From: Sipunculus nudus
Taxonomy: Eukaryota; Annelida; Sipuncula; Golfingiida; Sipunculidae
Assembly: GCA_026874595.1 (NCBI GenBank)
Contig: CM049315.1
Coordinates: forward strand, 39,882,164-39,946,163
Length of the DNA: 64,000 nt
Reading direction: 5' to 3'
Positions 11,422 to 21,979 of the stretch are shown here, in pieces. Each line of letters opens with the position of its first letter. Position 1 is the stretch's first letter. A program made the position numbers and the translations under genes. Under the pieces are notes generated by a model that did no database searches, was not told the DNA's origin, and saw only the letters and a list, made by a program, of their open reading frames with translations.

Positions 11422-12510
11422 ATGGATGCCACGGTCACTAACCTGCCCTTGACAACTGTAAGTACCCGGATGCCTCTCTGGAACAGATCTTTCAACTTTT
11501 CTATGTATAATGAAAATGACAGTTATTATGCTTATTTGGACGAAGCCATGTTGAAGTATTTGGAAATCTTGTGGTTTTACGTTGCCCCTACATGTTTTTT
11601 CTTAATCACGATTATCGGAACCATCGGAAACGGACTGGTAGTCTATATTATACTGAGTAATAAACAGATGCAAACAACCACAAATTTGCTTCTGTTAAAT
11701 CTGGCTATCGCAGATATATCATTTTTACTCATCTGTGTGCCATTCACCACGTATAAGTATGCCTCAATGGGATGGCCGCTCGGTGACGTGTTCTGCAAAG
11801 TGACGCGCTACTTTTCTTACGTCACTACGTACGTCACAATATGGACGCTCGTGAGCATCTCAGTCCTTCGGTTCATGACGGTGGTTTACTCCAACGGGAC
11901 ATTGGCAATCAGGACCAAACAGAATGTCACTATACTAAATGGTTGTATCTGGGCCGTAATGTTATTAGTGAACTGCCCCATCGTTCTGTACGCTCAAGTG
12001 AACACCGTACATGGCGGATACACCTACTGCGGCCTCCAGAGTGACATCACCAAGCATTTGTTTATCTCTTTCTTTGTCCTTACGTACGCGCTGCCTCTTA
12101 CACTAATGTGCATCTTGTACCTACTGATAATGATCTATCTTCGCCGCCACCAGAGCGCGGTGTTGAACAATAATCACAGCCACGGACGCACAATGCGCGC
12201 ATGCCGCATGATAGTATTAGTCGTGGTTGTTTTCGGGTTGTCATGGTTACCGTCCCACGTGCAGTCTCTCGTTGCCCTCAGACACCACCTTCCCACTGGC
12301 CCAGTGTACATAACATTTCGGATCCTCTGGGAATGTATGTCCTTTATGAACTCCTGCGCAAATCCTATGATCTATAATTACGGCTCGCAAGACTTCCGGA
12401 AGTGTTTCAAAGAAATCATGTGCTGTCAGAAGTTCGCATACTGGAAGATGCGCAGACAGAGTGAGCGATCTACAACCAGGACAGCCGTGGACAATGCCTA
12501 CTTCGTTTGA
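11422..12510 (+). CDS. Allatostatin-A/galanin-type neuropeptide GPCR, 362 aa
   Basis: A class A (rhodopsin-like) receptor that should sit in the plasma membrane and couple a neuropeptide to G proteins. The N-terminus has three N-glycosylation sequons (N21, N25, N32). Seven membrane segments follow, with the landmarks N70 (TIGNGLVVY), D98 (LAIAD), C125-C203 disulfide pair, W177, P225, W275-x-P277 (GLSWLPSH) and NPMIY at 314-318. C333/C334 could be palmitoylated. The segments NLLLLNLAIAD and CVPFTTYKYA plus WPLGD before C125 are typical of allatostatin-A/buccalin and galanin receptors. Odd: the DRY position reads L149-R150-F151, so the acidic residue of TM3 is missing. The start has a good context (AAAGATGG) and precedes TM1 by a normal distance. 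The coding sequence is complete and intronless. The ligand is inferred from the family. Confidence 0.93.
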   Translation: MDATVTNLPLTTVSTRMPLWNRSFNFSMYNENDSYYAYLDEAMLKYLEILWFYVAPTCFFLITIIGTIGNGLVVYIILSNKQMQTTTNLLLLNLAIADISFLLICVPFTTYKYASMGWPLGDVFCKVTRYFSYVTTYVTIWTLVSISVLRFMTVVYSNGTLAIRTKQNVTILNGCIWAVMLLVNCPIVLYAQVNTVHGGYTYCGLQSDITKHLFISFFVLTYALPLTLMCILYLLIMIYLRRHQSAVLNNNHSHGRTMRACRMIVLVVVVFGLSWLPSHVQSLVALRHHLPTGPVYITFRILWECMSFMNSCANPMIYNYGSQDFRKCFKEIMCCQKFAYWKMRRQSERSTTRTAVDNAYFV

Positions 12511-14064
12511 GAAGTACACAGACAGTTCTGACGGTATTTTTAACATTTAAAGACTGCTTGGAATCAGTTTGTCCTGTTTCTGTAAATGAATCTGGTTTTA
12601 TTGTGTAAATGGCGAAAGAGACATTTTTTTATGATATAGTCCGGGGGTGGACTGTTCATATGGGAAGTAGAAGATAATCAGAGGCATGATAAAACTGCAA
12701 TTGGCGCAATATTTTCGTCAGTACGTCAGTATTGTACGTCAGTAGAATTACATTATCAAACTTATGTATTGTGTAAATATGAAACGAGGTATCTACCTGG
12801 CATGTGACTGCGATAACATAAGTGTCACCCACACTTTAGCGTTAGGTCGCGTTTTGTGATATCGTCAAAAAACGCCTGAGACAATCGCATGGCAACGCAT
12901 AAAAAAAACACATAATCGCACGAGAACAGAGAAACCGTGTAGGAACGTGGACAGAGACACGATGTGTTAACATATTTTGGACATGTACAGAATATTATTG
13001 TTATCGTTGGTAATGCGACAGAAAGCACAAATTCGCACAGAAAAGCGCGCAAAAATACCGCTTAATACAGCAAAAACGTCCGTTCTTAAGGACGCTCCCT
13101 TGCATTTTTTCTCAACTTTCGGACATTTCATGCCCAATATCGGGAATGATCCCACATGAAATCGCGAAACGCATAATGCCCATGAAAATGCATACTTATC
13201 ACGTCTTCAAAACGCACAACACTAAAGGCGGAGGACCTCTTTACTTGGTCCGGTTAATGGATTGTGCCTAAAAGCCTTAATATTCAGAACATTTACCAAA
13301 CAGAAAAGCTTTTGCAACTATAATTTCTCGCCAGAAATGCATGCGGCTAAGAAAAGGACAGATGACAATCGTACCATTCCACGATCTTTTCTGGAATCAC
13401 ATGTGACTGCGACGTGCCTTCGCTGCCTTGCACTTGTATATAACTGATGAATTTCTATGTCGATAAATAGAATCCTATTTTATATATACATTTAAAATTT
13501 AATATCTATGAATGTTACAAAGAGTGATGTATAGTCTCTTAGCACGCACCTTACAGCCCTTGGCTGCCAGGGCTTGACCTTTACTGCATGAGTGGATGTG
13601 CCTTGTCACTCGCTGCGGATTAGGAACTAAACGTTTTCTCGCTACTAAAAATTGCACATGAGGGGATAGAAGGTGACTGGCACGAAGTGTCAAAACACGA
13701 CGCAAGGAGATTTTGAAAATATATCTGCTCAGAATATTTTGTTCGGTTTAGTTCTTAGGATGGACGCATGCGGATTCTGCGACACAACAGCATTTATTGT
13801 TGTTGAGTAGTTAAGGTACATTGACTATTGACTAAAAAGAACAAACAAAGGCATGGTTGCATGCAAAGAGAGAGAGAGAAAAAAAAACGTGTTACTTTGT
13901 TCGTCGGCATCTGCTTCACGCAGACTGTAACTTGTATTATAACATGTGGTATGAAACTTGCTCCTCTGTTGACCATTGAGATGTACTCTCTTTGTTTCAA
14001 GGAGAAAGCAACCGCAAAGGGACGTCAAATATCCCACGATGCATTGTGGACAGGCCAACGTAGA
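12511..14064. other. 3' flank of the GPCR and unassigned DNA
   Basis: No AATAAA was found close behind the stop, so the 3' end of the transcript is uncertain. Around 12840-13220 short words such as AACGCA and TCGCAC recur without a fixed period. Open frames (up to 91 codons) are not recognised. Confidence 0.45.
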
Positions 14065-14155
14065 CTGGTATGCAGCTCTATAATGGCCCTAAGCCATTCA
14101 TAGAGACAAGCGCCCAACGCCATCTTCAGTTCACCCAGTAGACTGGTCCCTACTC

Positions 14156-14214
<59 letters not shown>

Positions 14215-14356
14215 AAAAATAAACATTTCGTTTGCTCGGAGAAGTTCCCTAAAGTTTGCTGTTCATTACATGTGACATTAATGATTAGATCTGTAGATAT
14301 CAATGATAAATAAATGCTACGTACAGTGGAATATCAAAATTGTTCAGTATATCTAT

Positions 14357-14425
<69 letters not shown>

Positions 14426-14510
14426 CTCATTTTTTGTGTAATACTCCTTCTTAAATATTTTAAACCTAGAAGTGACTAATGAAAGTAATCTTACAAGAAC
14501 GTTTCACGGC
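14065..14510 (-). mobile_element. Second copy of the LINE 3' tail, expanded by (TA)n
   Basis: Similar to 4641-4980 along its length (CAACGCCATCTTCAGT, TGACATTAATGATTAGATC, AAATATTTTAAACCTAGAAG). Two TA repeats, at about 14159-14211 and 14352-14420, interrupt it at positions where the 4.6-kb copy has short AT stretches, so simple-repeat expansion explains most of the length difference. There is no coding capacity. Confidence 0.6.
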
Positions 14511-14551
14511 TAATCAACCAAGCCCGCGTGAGCGTCCCTGACAACCGGCAT

Positions 14552-15080
14552 GAGCGTGATCAGTAGAGTTGGAACCAGTCTACTCAAAGGTCAGGAGTTG
14601 CAACTGGGTAGTCTCTCCAACAGACGCCAGTTGCCGCTACCGCTCTTGCACCAGTACGTCTGTTATTGGACGCCATTTTTCTTAGGAACGGAAGTGTTGT
14701 TTGGCATGCGCAAGGAATCCCCCTACTATACCACCCTTACAACAGACAAGCAAAAGTGGATTATTTTTGCCACACAAATAAACAATATTGTTTACTTGGC
14801 TTTACTGGGGTCTGCCGGGTCTGTGCAAGGGCGACATCCATTATGGATTCACCTCCAGATGCTAGGGGGGTTTCCTTGCGCATGCCCAACGGCACTTCCG
14901 TTTTTCAAGATTCTTGAAAAAAATGGCGTCCAATAACAGACGTACTGGTGCAAGAGCGGTAGCGGCACCTGGCGTCTGTTGGAGAGACTATGCAACTGGG
15001 ATTACTGAAGATGGCGTTGTGCGCCCGCCTTTAGGATTGGCTGAGGGCCAGAAAAGAGCGGGTTACCAGTCTAAGGCCTA
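14552..15080 (+). repeat. Inverted copy of the LINE-tail module, split by a MITE
   Basis: Removing the element at 14609-14990 and one copy of its target duplication leaves sequence running from GTTGGAACCAGTCTAC to ACTGAAGATGGCGTTGTG. This is the reverse complement of the module at about 4640-4750 and 14065-14155. The repeat was therefore present before the MITE landed in it. Confidence 0.65.
14609..14990. mobile_element. Mutator-like MITE with long TIRs and 10-bp TSD
   Basis: The element is 382 bp. Its first ~72 bp (TAGTCTCTCCAACAGACGCC...) match the reverse complement of its last ~72 bp with a single mismatch. Weaker inverted similarity runs on through GGCATGCGCAAGGAA to about 110 bp. It is flanked by perfect 10-bp direct repeats TGCAACTGGG at 14599-14608 and 14991-15000. 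Long TIRs plus a 9-11 bp target duplication are the hallmark of Mutator-like elements. There is no transposase, so it is non-autonomous. The near-perfect TIRs and TSD indicate a recent insertion. Confidence 0.88.
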
Positions 15081-16736
15081 CGTTACTCGGCGTGCCTTGG
15101 TTGTTCTTTTCTCTGAAAACAGTCAACACAAGTGACGTTGTATAAACGGTACCTTTCATGGTCTGTGTTGAATACAAGTTAAATTTACACATGTTTGATA
15201 TATTGTATATAGTGGCCTCGATACATGATGGCACCACTACTAGCAGCCCATGGTAATATCTTGATATCGTTTAAGCATATTGCTTGTATGTATAGTGATG
15301 TTTTATGATCGTCTTTGGACGGACAGTAACAGATGTACATGATACCAAAATTACGTCGGGCATAATAAAGTTAGACATGAAAAATGTTATTGTATGTTAT
15401 GATTATTCAACATTTTCAATGTATTTTTTCTTTCACATGGATATATGTGTCAAACATATGTTTTATCATTTTTGTGGAGGTAACTGCATCCATTTCTACT
15501 GCTGTCTTATTTTATTATTTATAAAAGTTTTTTACATCTGCAGAGTTCCATTTCCGCTGGAACTAGCGTTGGGCGGTAGCACTCGCTTCCTATCCTGTTA
15601 TTTTGCATCCTGGTGCCACCCTGGTCATGCAGGTCATGCACGTGTGTGTTATAATCCCTCCCTATTAATGGGTCATAGCACCAAGGAACCAACCCCCAAT
15701 GAAACACTCGTTTGTGAGTGATACACGGTTGTGGGGCAATACCTTCCCTTTAAACTTGCACAGAGCTCACCCTGGATGAGAAATCTCACAACCCCCCCCC
15801 CCCCCAGCTTTCAGTCCTGTGATCACACCTAAAAACCAGAAGTTATGTTTCAAAATGTTGAAAGAGATAAACCATACATAAATTAATTAATTTAGAAATG
15901 TATTATCTTTTTCTGTATTCAGGGTTAATACATTTTTACACTGATTAGTTCTAGGTCCAGTTAATCTGCTTCTTACCTTTCGTATCATGGTATGAATAGC
16001 TCTTACAAAGTTTACTTAACTGTAGTGTCTAATTGGTTTATGTCTTATTCTAGGTACATATTCGTTAATTTTGGTTAATTCCTCCCAAAAAAAAATGTTC
16101 TTCGCCACACGACGAATGCTTTTTTTATCTACAAGATACTCCATATTGATAAACAGATACACCATGTGACCCGAGGTGGTTGTTTGCACGCTAGCGTTTG
16201 CTGATAAGAGCATGTGACGCAACACCCCCGTTTGTCATGTGCAAACCTGTGGTAATTAGGTTAGCCCGATTTTCCACTAGACTTTCTGAATCAACGTTTC
16301 CGGATGCGAATCGGTGGCCATTCGGGCGGGCGCATTGTCTGATCCTCAGTCTTTTTTACTATTAACATAAAAGGTTAAAGAGATTATATCGGAATAGGTC
16401 CTTTAATATAATTAATTCAGTAGAATGTATTTTTTCTTTGCCCGATTATACAGTCATATTGATAAGACAACTCAACTACAGACACATTATGTGTTTAAGC
16501 CGTTAGGACTAGAGAGCGAAAGCTCCAAATTTGAACCACGCCAGTGTCTCAAAAACAAAGGTAACGAAGGTATTGACTCTTGTCTCAGCGGCTTATGATG
16601 ACTTCTGTTTTCCCCAAACCCTGTGCATGTTAAACCTGATACAAAGTATGTTTAATAATCAAAATGATTCTTATTATAACGTTCCCTTAATCCTGATTCA
16701 GTAGACATGGAAGTAAACTTTAAAAATGAGTTATTG
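15081..16736. other. Unassigned DNA
   Basis: A 138-codon plus-strand frame at 15305-15721 has no recognisable domain and starts in low-complexity AT sequence. A C-run lies near 15790-15806. No gene is called. Confidence 0.4.
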
Positions 16737-17070
16737 CCTCCGCCAGAAGAATAGATGTTCATCCCTGTTCGTGTATGTGTTGTGTGTGTGTTTGTGTGTG
16801 TGTTCGTATGTTTGTTCACAACTTGTCGGGCATAGTCAATGAATTTTTGACGGATCGAATTTTTTGCCCATTCTTCTTATTATATCTCCGCATACCATCC
16901 CTAAATGTTCATCGTATGTCTATAATTTAACCATTTTTTTCTTGGTCTCGGGTTCTTCTTTTCTAATTTGCATCCGCCAGGAGGGTGTGCGATCATCCCC
17001 GTTCGTTGTTGTGTTTATGTATTTGTTCATAACATAACTCACGCAGTCTTTGACGGGATCTGCGCATTTC
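16737..17070. repeat. Two diverged copies of a ~234-bp tandem repeat
   Basis: The word TCCGCCAG(A/G)AG, followed by CATCCC(T/C)GTTCGT, a GT-rich stretch, TTTGTTCA(C/T)AAC and TTTGACGG(G)ATC, occurs in order from 16737 and again from about 16970. The first copy has a (TG)n expansion. It is non-coding. Confidence 0.65.
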
Positions 17071-19545
17071 GAGAATGGGCCAGTGAAGAATAGAATATTT
17101 ACAAATGTACACTCACAAATGAACCTGGGAATATGGACCGAATATGCAAATAATTATATGGTGGAGGATTGCATTCCTTGGAACGCAGATTTCTGGGTTT
17201 GTTTTCTTAGAATATAGGTTGTTTATACATGTGCTGGAGTTGAAAGGTCACTAATTGAAAAATGCTCTTAAAAAATCTCTGGTTCATCTGACTTGACGTC
17301 TAATGTCTAATGATTATTTTCTACCCCTTTCCACCACATGTTATAAACAACATGATGTAAACAAACAGCCTGTGCGAGTGTCCTTTTTTATAAAAGCTTT
17401 TATAAAAGACGTCAGTTATCGGAATAGGTTTTCCTATATATGTATGACAAACTTCCAAAAAAATCCAGTTTACATGTCTACAACTTATTAACCTCCAAGA
17501 AAGTTTCTCTTTTCAATGTTTCATTTAGAAAACCTATGACCTGAAGAGTAAAAACCTTTGTATAGTCTAAAGCAATATAAAAACAATTGTATCTTTTGTA
17601 TCTTTTTTTTTATTTTTGTAATAATTTCTTTCGAATTCGTCATAAAATTCAAAAGCCTGTATATGCCGGCAAAATCTTAGATAAATAAGATGGGAATATC
17701 CGTTATAGTTGATAACCTTGGCAGTTCTAACGCAGATTAATAGTATCCTGAAGACAACAATTTATTTATCCGATTTCAAATATCTCTCCAGTAATTGACC
17801 TCTGTATAAATGAGTCTCTTATCTTGTATACTATTATTAAGGAATATGATCTTGGCGTTCAAAACTTCTTTATGTTTTCTCTCTGGTGCAGAGTTATATA
17901 AAATGGAAATAAATGTTTTGTCAAAGACTCCCAAAAACGCCGCCTAAAGTTGTCTGGGTATATGCTCCCCTTTAAAAGAGCCCAATCACCTAATCTGAAC
18001 TTTATAAACTAATGGTAAATCCTTGGAGCTTTTATAAGAATGGGCCAGAAAACATGGATGTCAACGCACACAGGCTGCTTGTTTTGTTTATATCAACTTG
18101 TCTATAATCATATATTTCCCGTTTGTCTATATTGCTGTGTTACATGAGGTAAAAACATGTTGTTGATAAAATGGTTCATACATCCTTCACGAAGGCGTTA
18201 TAAGATCTTTTCAAAAACAAAATATCACCCTTAGATCATTAAAATATACACAGAGGAGGCCAGAAATAACTAAATCCTTTTTCAAAAGGTAGGTGATTGG
18301 GCACTTTTAAGTTATCTGGATATCCGGAATTAAACCCCCCTATTAGGTATCTTTTATTTCCGATGATCTGCACGTTTCAGGAGGGTTTTGATTCACATGC
18401 TCTGATGTGTTCCTGCAAGGAAAATTATGGTCCACGTCATGTAATAACTGATGACGGAGCATGCTGAAAACGGTCTGATGTTGACTTTCTGTCTGGACAT
18501 TACCGCTTGAAGATGCCAGACCGAAGCTTTCTGGGGCATGTTCCTGAATTATACACTTCAAGGTGCTCTTTGCGTATAATGGTCGCATGTATTTGGCTTA
18601 GGGCTTTTGCGGCACATAACGGCGGCAGATATTTATTATTTACACAATGCATTAATATACCATCGAGTCAGAAGACCTTTAGGTCTCAAGGTACAGCCAA
18701 TCGTGCCTCGGAGTCTGAAAGCACTTTGTAAACGTGAGAGCGCACATTGCCAAGTTCAGTTAATACCTATTACACGAGGGATTCGTGGGTCTGTAACACT
18801 CTAATAATCGTCATTCAAGGTTAGCTGGTTCAATTATTTACCGCGGCCCATGTTGCAACACCAAATTAATTCAAAATGCATTGCATGATTTTTTATTCCT
18901 ATCGGAGACAAATTCAAACCTTTTTTATTAATTTTTACAAAAGAAAACGTGTCAAACTGCCTCAGCAAACCCTATCCCTCAAGCAAACCTTCATTTCCCT
19001 CATGTTTTCAGTACAATTGGTCCAGCTCTATAGTTTATGAAAAAAATGGCTATTATTCTATTATGAAAACATATTAAAATATTGAATTATACATATACAG
19101 AAAAGGATTGTTTGCGAACATTTCGGCCTTGAGTCCGTTTGGAAATTTAATAAGTCTACCTCTATAGGTCTTTTCTATAACGCAAGTCGAATAAAAAGCT
19201 TTTCAAAGAATGTGTTAAATTGAAACGGGATGCTTTTTTTGCATGGGTCCAACGGGTTTTTCACGCGAGTCGTTATTTAAATATTTTGCCATATAACAAC
19301 AGGTCTTGAGGAATCAGAAATGTTATACTTAAAGAAACAGCAGGTGTTTATGTAAACTACTATGTAAACTTTTCAATTATAGTATTATTACTTGGACATT
19401 CCTTGATTCTTTGAAAACTGTCCATCTGAATCAAGTATTTAAGAAGGGAGAGAGGAGTAAAGTAGAATCTATCGGCCAAATTCATTTAAATAATATTTAT
19501 AAATTATTAGAACAACTTACATAAACCATAGGTGACAACGGGTTA
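17071..19545. other. Unassigned DNA
   Basis: AT-rich. Open frames of 60-81 codons are not recognised. The words GCCCAATCACCTA (17979) and TAGGTGATTGGGC (18290) are short inverted matches, too short to define an element. Confidence 0.4.
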
Positions 19546-21560
19546 TAATTCAAGGAAATATTTCACAAAGTGTCTCTATCCACTGCGGCGTTCCCCAAGA
19601 ATCAATTCTTGGCCCTCTACTATTCATGGTCTATGTAAATGATATTCATATAGGATAAAAAAATAATATCTTAATATAGGCCGATGACACCTGTATTTAT
19701 TCATGCAAGGATGACCAAAAAACAGCTGCGAATTCACTCAACAGGGACTTTGAAAGTCTAAGTAGCTGGGCTGGCATATTATAGCTGAAATTCAACGCAG
19801 AGAAAACTCAGGCAATTTTTTTATTTTAACGAGAAAAGGAACATTTCACGACCATAATTCTATTTAATTGGACAGAAACTGACCGATACAAGTAGTCTGT
19901 TATATTTGGGGGTCACCTTAGATGATTCGCTTTCTTCGCAGAACACTGTTACGGAACCTAATATAAACAGATTACGAATGCGTGATGAACATAAATTTTG
20001 TCATGGAGATAAAAAAAAAATCAGATTCTGTAACACTAGGCAGCGTGAAATGTCTAGGGGAATGAATAAAGAAATGTCAGTGTTTTTTTTTTGTTAACAA
20101 ATTACTATAATTTATTCTTAAAACAACCTAAACATTACAATACACTTAATCAATACAATTACACAGTCTAACATCGGTATAACAACAAATCAATACAATC
20201 ACACAGTAAAATAAACAATGTGCTTAGTACCTGGATACCATCACCGCCACAGCGACAAGTTATTTAAATGTATACTCTCGGAGAATAACAGTCCAATGTA
20301 AAGCTCTTGTAACAATCCAGAAAGTAAACTTGAGGCAGGCAACATTAAATTGTAAAGAGTTAGTAATAGCAGAATCCCTGAAATTACTGGTTAATCGGAC
20401 AGGTAACACAAACTGGCATACACACGTCTGTGTCCGCTGGAATCTTCTCTCCTCTCTGCTTTAAAACACAGCCCCCTATTCATAACTTCTTGCCCCAAGC
20501 CGAGAATTTTCCACTTCTCGAACAGTCTAAAGGATCTAACATAGTACACAGGAAACACGCGTTACAGAAATCATCTAGAAGAACATCGCTGTGTCTCTAC
20601 ATACCAGGGCCCACACGTGACCTCGGCCAGGCGAGAAAGCCCCAAGCTAGCATGACAACGAGAATTCAACCAGTACGGATTAAACTGAGAATGTAAAAAG
20701 CTGCCCGGCGAGGGCTCTACAACACGAGTTACGCCCGTGTCACTAAATAAAAGAGCACCTGAGCATAATATGTTGAAAAAACCGATAAGCGTTCGGGAAC
20801 TTTAAAATATTATAAATTCCATTTCTCTATAAAAGTTTTAGATCGCATGTTTAAATCATTATTACGGCCAGTACAGGAGTATGTTTATTTAATATTTAAC
20901 AGTTGTTCTGTCAAACAGTCAAATCATTTGGAAAGTATACAACGGAAAGGAGCTTTAATATGTACAAGAGCACTCTCAACTACCAACACTTGAGCTTTGT
21001 TAAAGGAGCTACGATGGTCAAGTCTAAAAATAAAAAGCTATACTATCCACAATTTTTGAAATGGTTAATGGACTTGCTCCAGGTCATCTACTTAATATAT
21101 AACCTCAAACTCTGTCCCATGCTCTGCCCTACAGTCTGCGCAAATCGCATTTGCTGAGGAAACCGAGGTTTACTCTGAAAGACTGTCGCCTTTATTTCCT
21201 TCCTACAGCCTGCAAACTTTGGAACAGTCTTCCAATTTCAATAATTCAGTCTTTTTCAATAGATTATTTTTAGAAAAATGTTCGTTACCATTTAAACCCT
21301 GCTTCACGAGAAAAAACAAAGTTATTATGGTGAGTATTATGTAAAAAAATGAAATTATCCTTACTCGGTTACGTCTAGGTGCAGTTGCTTATATCAATAC
21401 CTTTTTTCCAGTGGAAAGACTGATACTCCTTTATGTCACTGTAAAGAGAAAGAGGAGAGCGTTCGGTATTTTTTTCTAAGTTGTCGTTACTATATTTTAA
21501 TAGACGAGCTCTATTCACCAACTTGACTTGTTTATTTATGGAAGCACAACTGTACACTTC
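19546..21560 (+). pseudogene. Second LINE reverse transcriptase remnant, split by an insertion
   Basis: On the plus strand CGVPQESILGPLLFMVYVND (about 19578-19650) and ADDTCIY (about 19681) are the motif B and catalytic motif C regions of a CR1/jockey-like RT, in different frames. LYLGVTLDDSLS follows near 19900. The frame is then lost into foreign sequence at 20.0-20.75 kb. LINE similarity resumes near 20860 with LRPVQEYV and LESIQRKGALICTRALS. FLPTACKLWNSLP (about 21205-21240) and a C-terminal cysteine segment TPLCHCKEKEE...FFLSC (about 21425-21485) follow, matching the CxC...C tail of such elements. Many stops and frameshifts show it is dead. Upstream RT motifs and the endonuclease are absent. 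Confidence 0.85.
20083..20730 (-). mobile_element. Polyadenylated repeat inserted in the LINE (family R1)
   Basis: On the minus strand it begins near TGTTGTAGAGCCCTCGCC (about 20725). It ends with AATAAA about 20 bp before TTGTTAACA and a short A-run (T-run on the plus strand at 20083-20092). It lies inside the LINE above. It is homologous to 62390-62970 on the plus strand: both contain TCCAGCGGACAC, ATTGGACTRTTATTCTC and ACTGTGTGATTGTATTGATT in the same order. It could be a solo LTR (TG...CA ends) or a polyadenylated retroposon; the flanks show no clear target duplication. No coding function is recognised. Confidence 0.65.
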
Positions 21561-21948
21561 TGTCTGCATTCCACAGCTAGCACAATACACCAATAGAGAA
21601 AAAGAAAAACTCATGAAAATGTTTTAACAGGGGGAAACACATATAGCTCAATTAAGCGTTTCCCATTTAAATATGTTATTGATTATGCGTACAGGGCGCT
21701 TTACTACCAATCGATTGCACTTATTCCAAAATTTCTTTTGTTTGTGGTATACATAGCAGTTGCAAACAAAATAATACATATATCTTTAACCATGGTTTTT
21801 GTCAAATTGATAAGCTCAATATGGATTTAGTATCTGTTTATGTGGAATGTTAATCTGTATTCACGTATATTATGTATCTGTATATATCTCACCGTGAGTA
21901 AATATAAGTGCACTTTTCCAATCGGATCATTTCTATATACATACACAC

Positions 21949-21979
<31 letters not shown>

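Noticed and set aside
15305-15721. 138-codon plus-strand frame
   Set aside because: Low-complexity start, no recognisable domain.
17979-18303. Inverted pair GCCCAATCACCTA / TAGGTGATTGGGC
   Set aside because: Only 13 bp with no further inverted similarity; consistent with chance.
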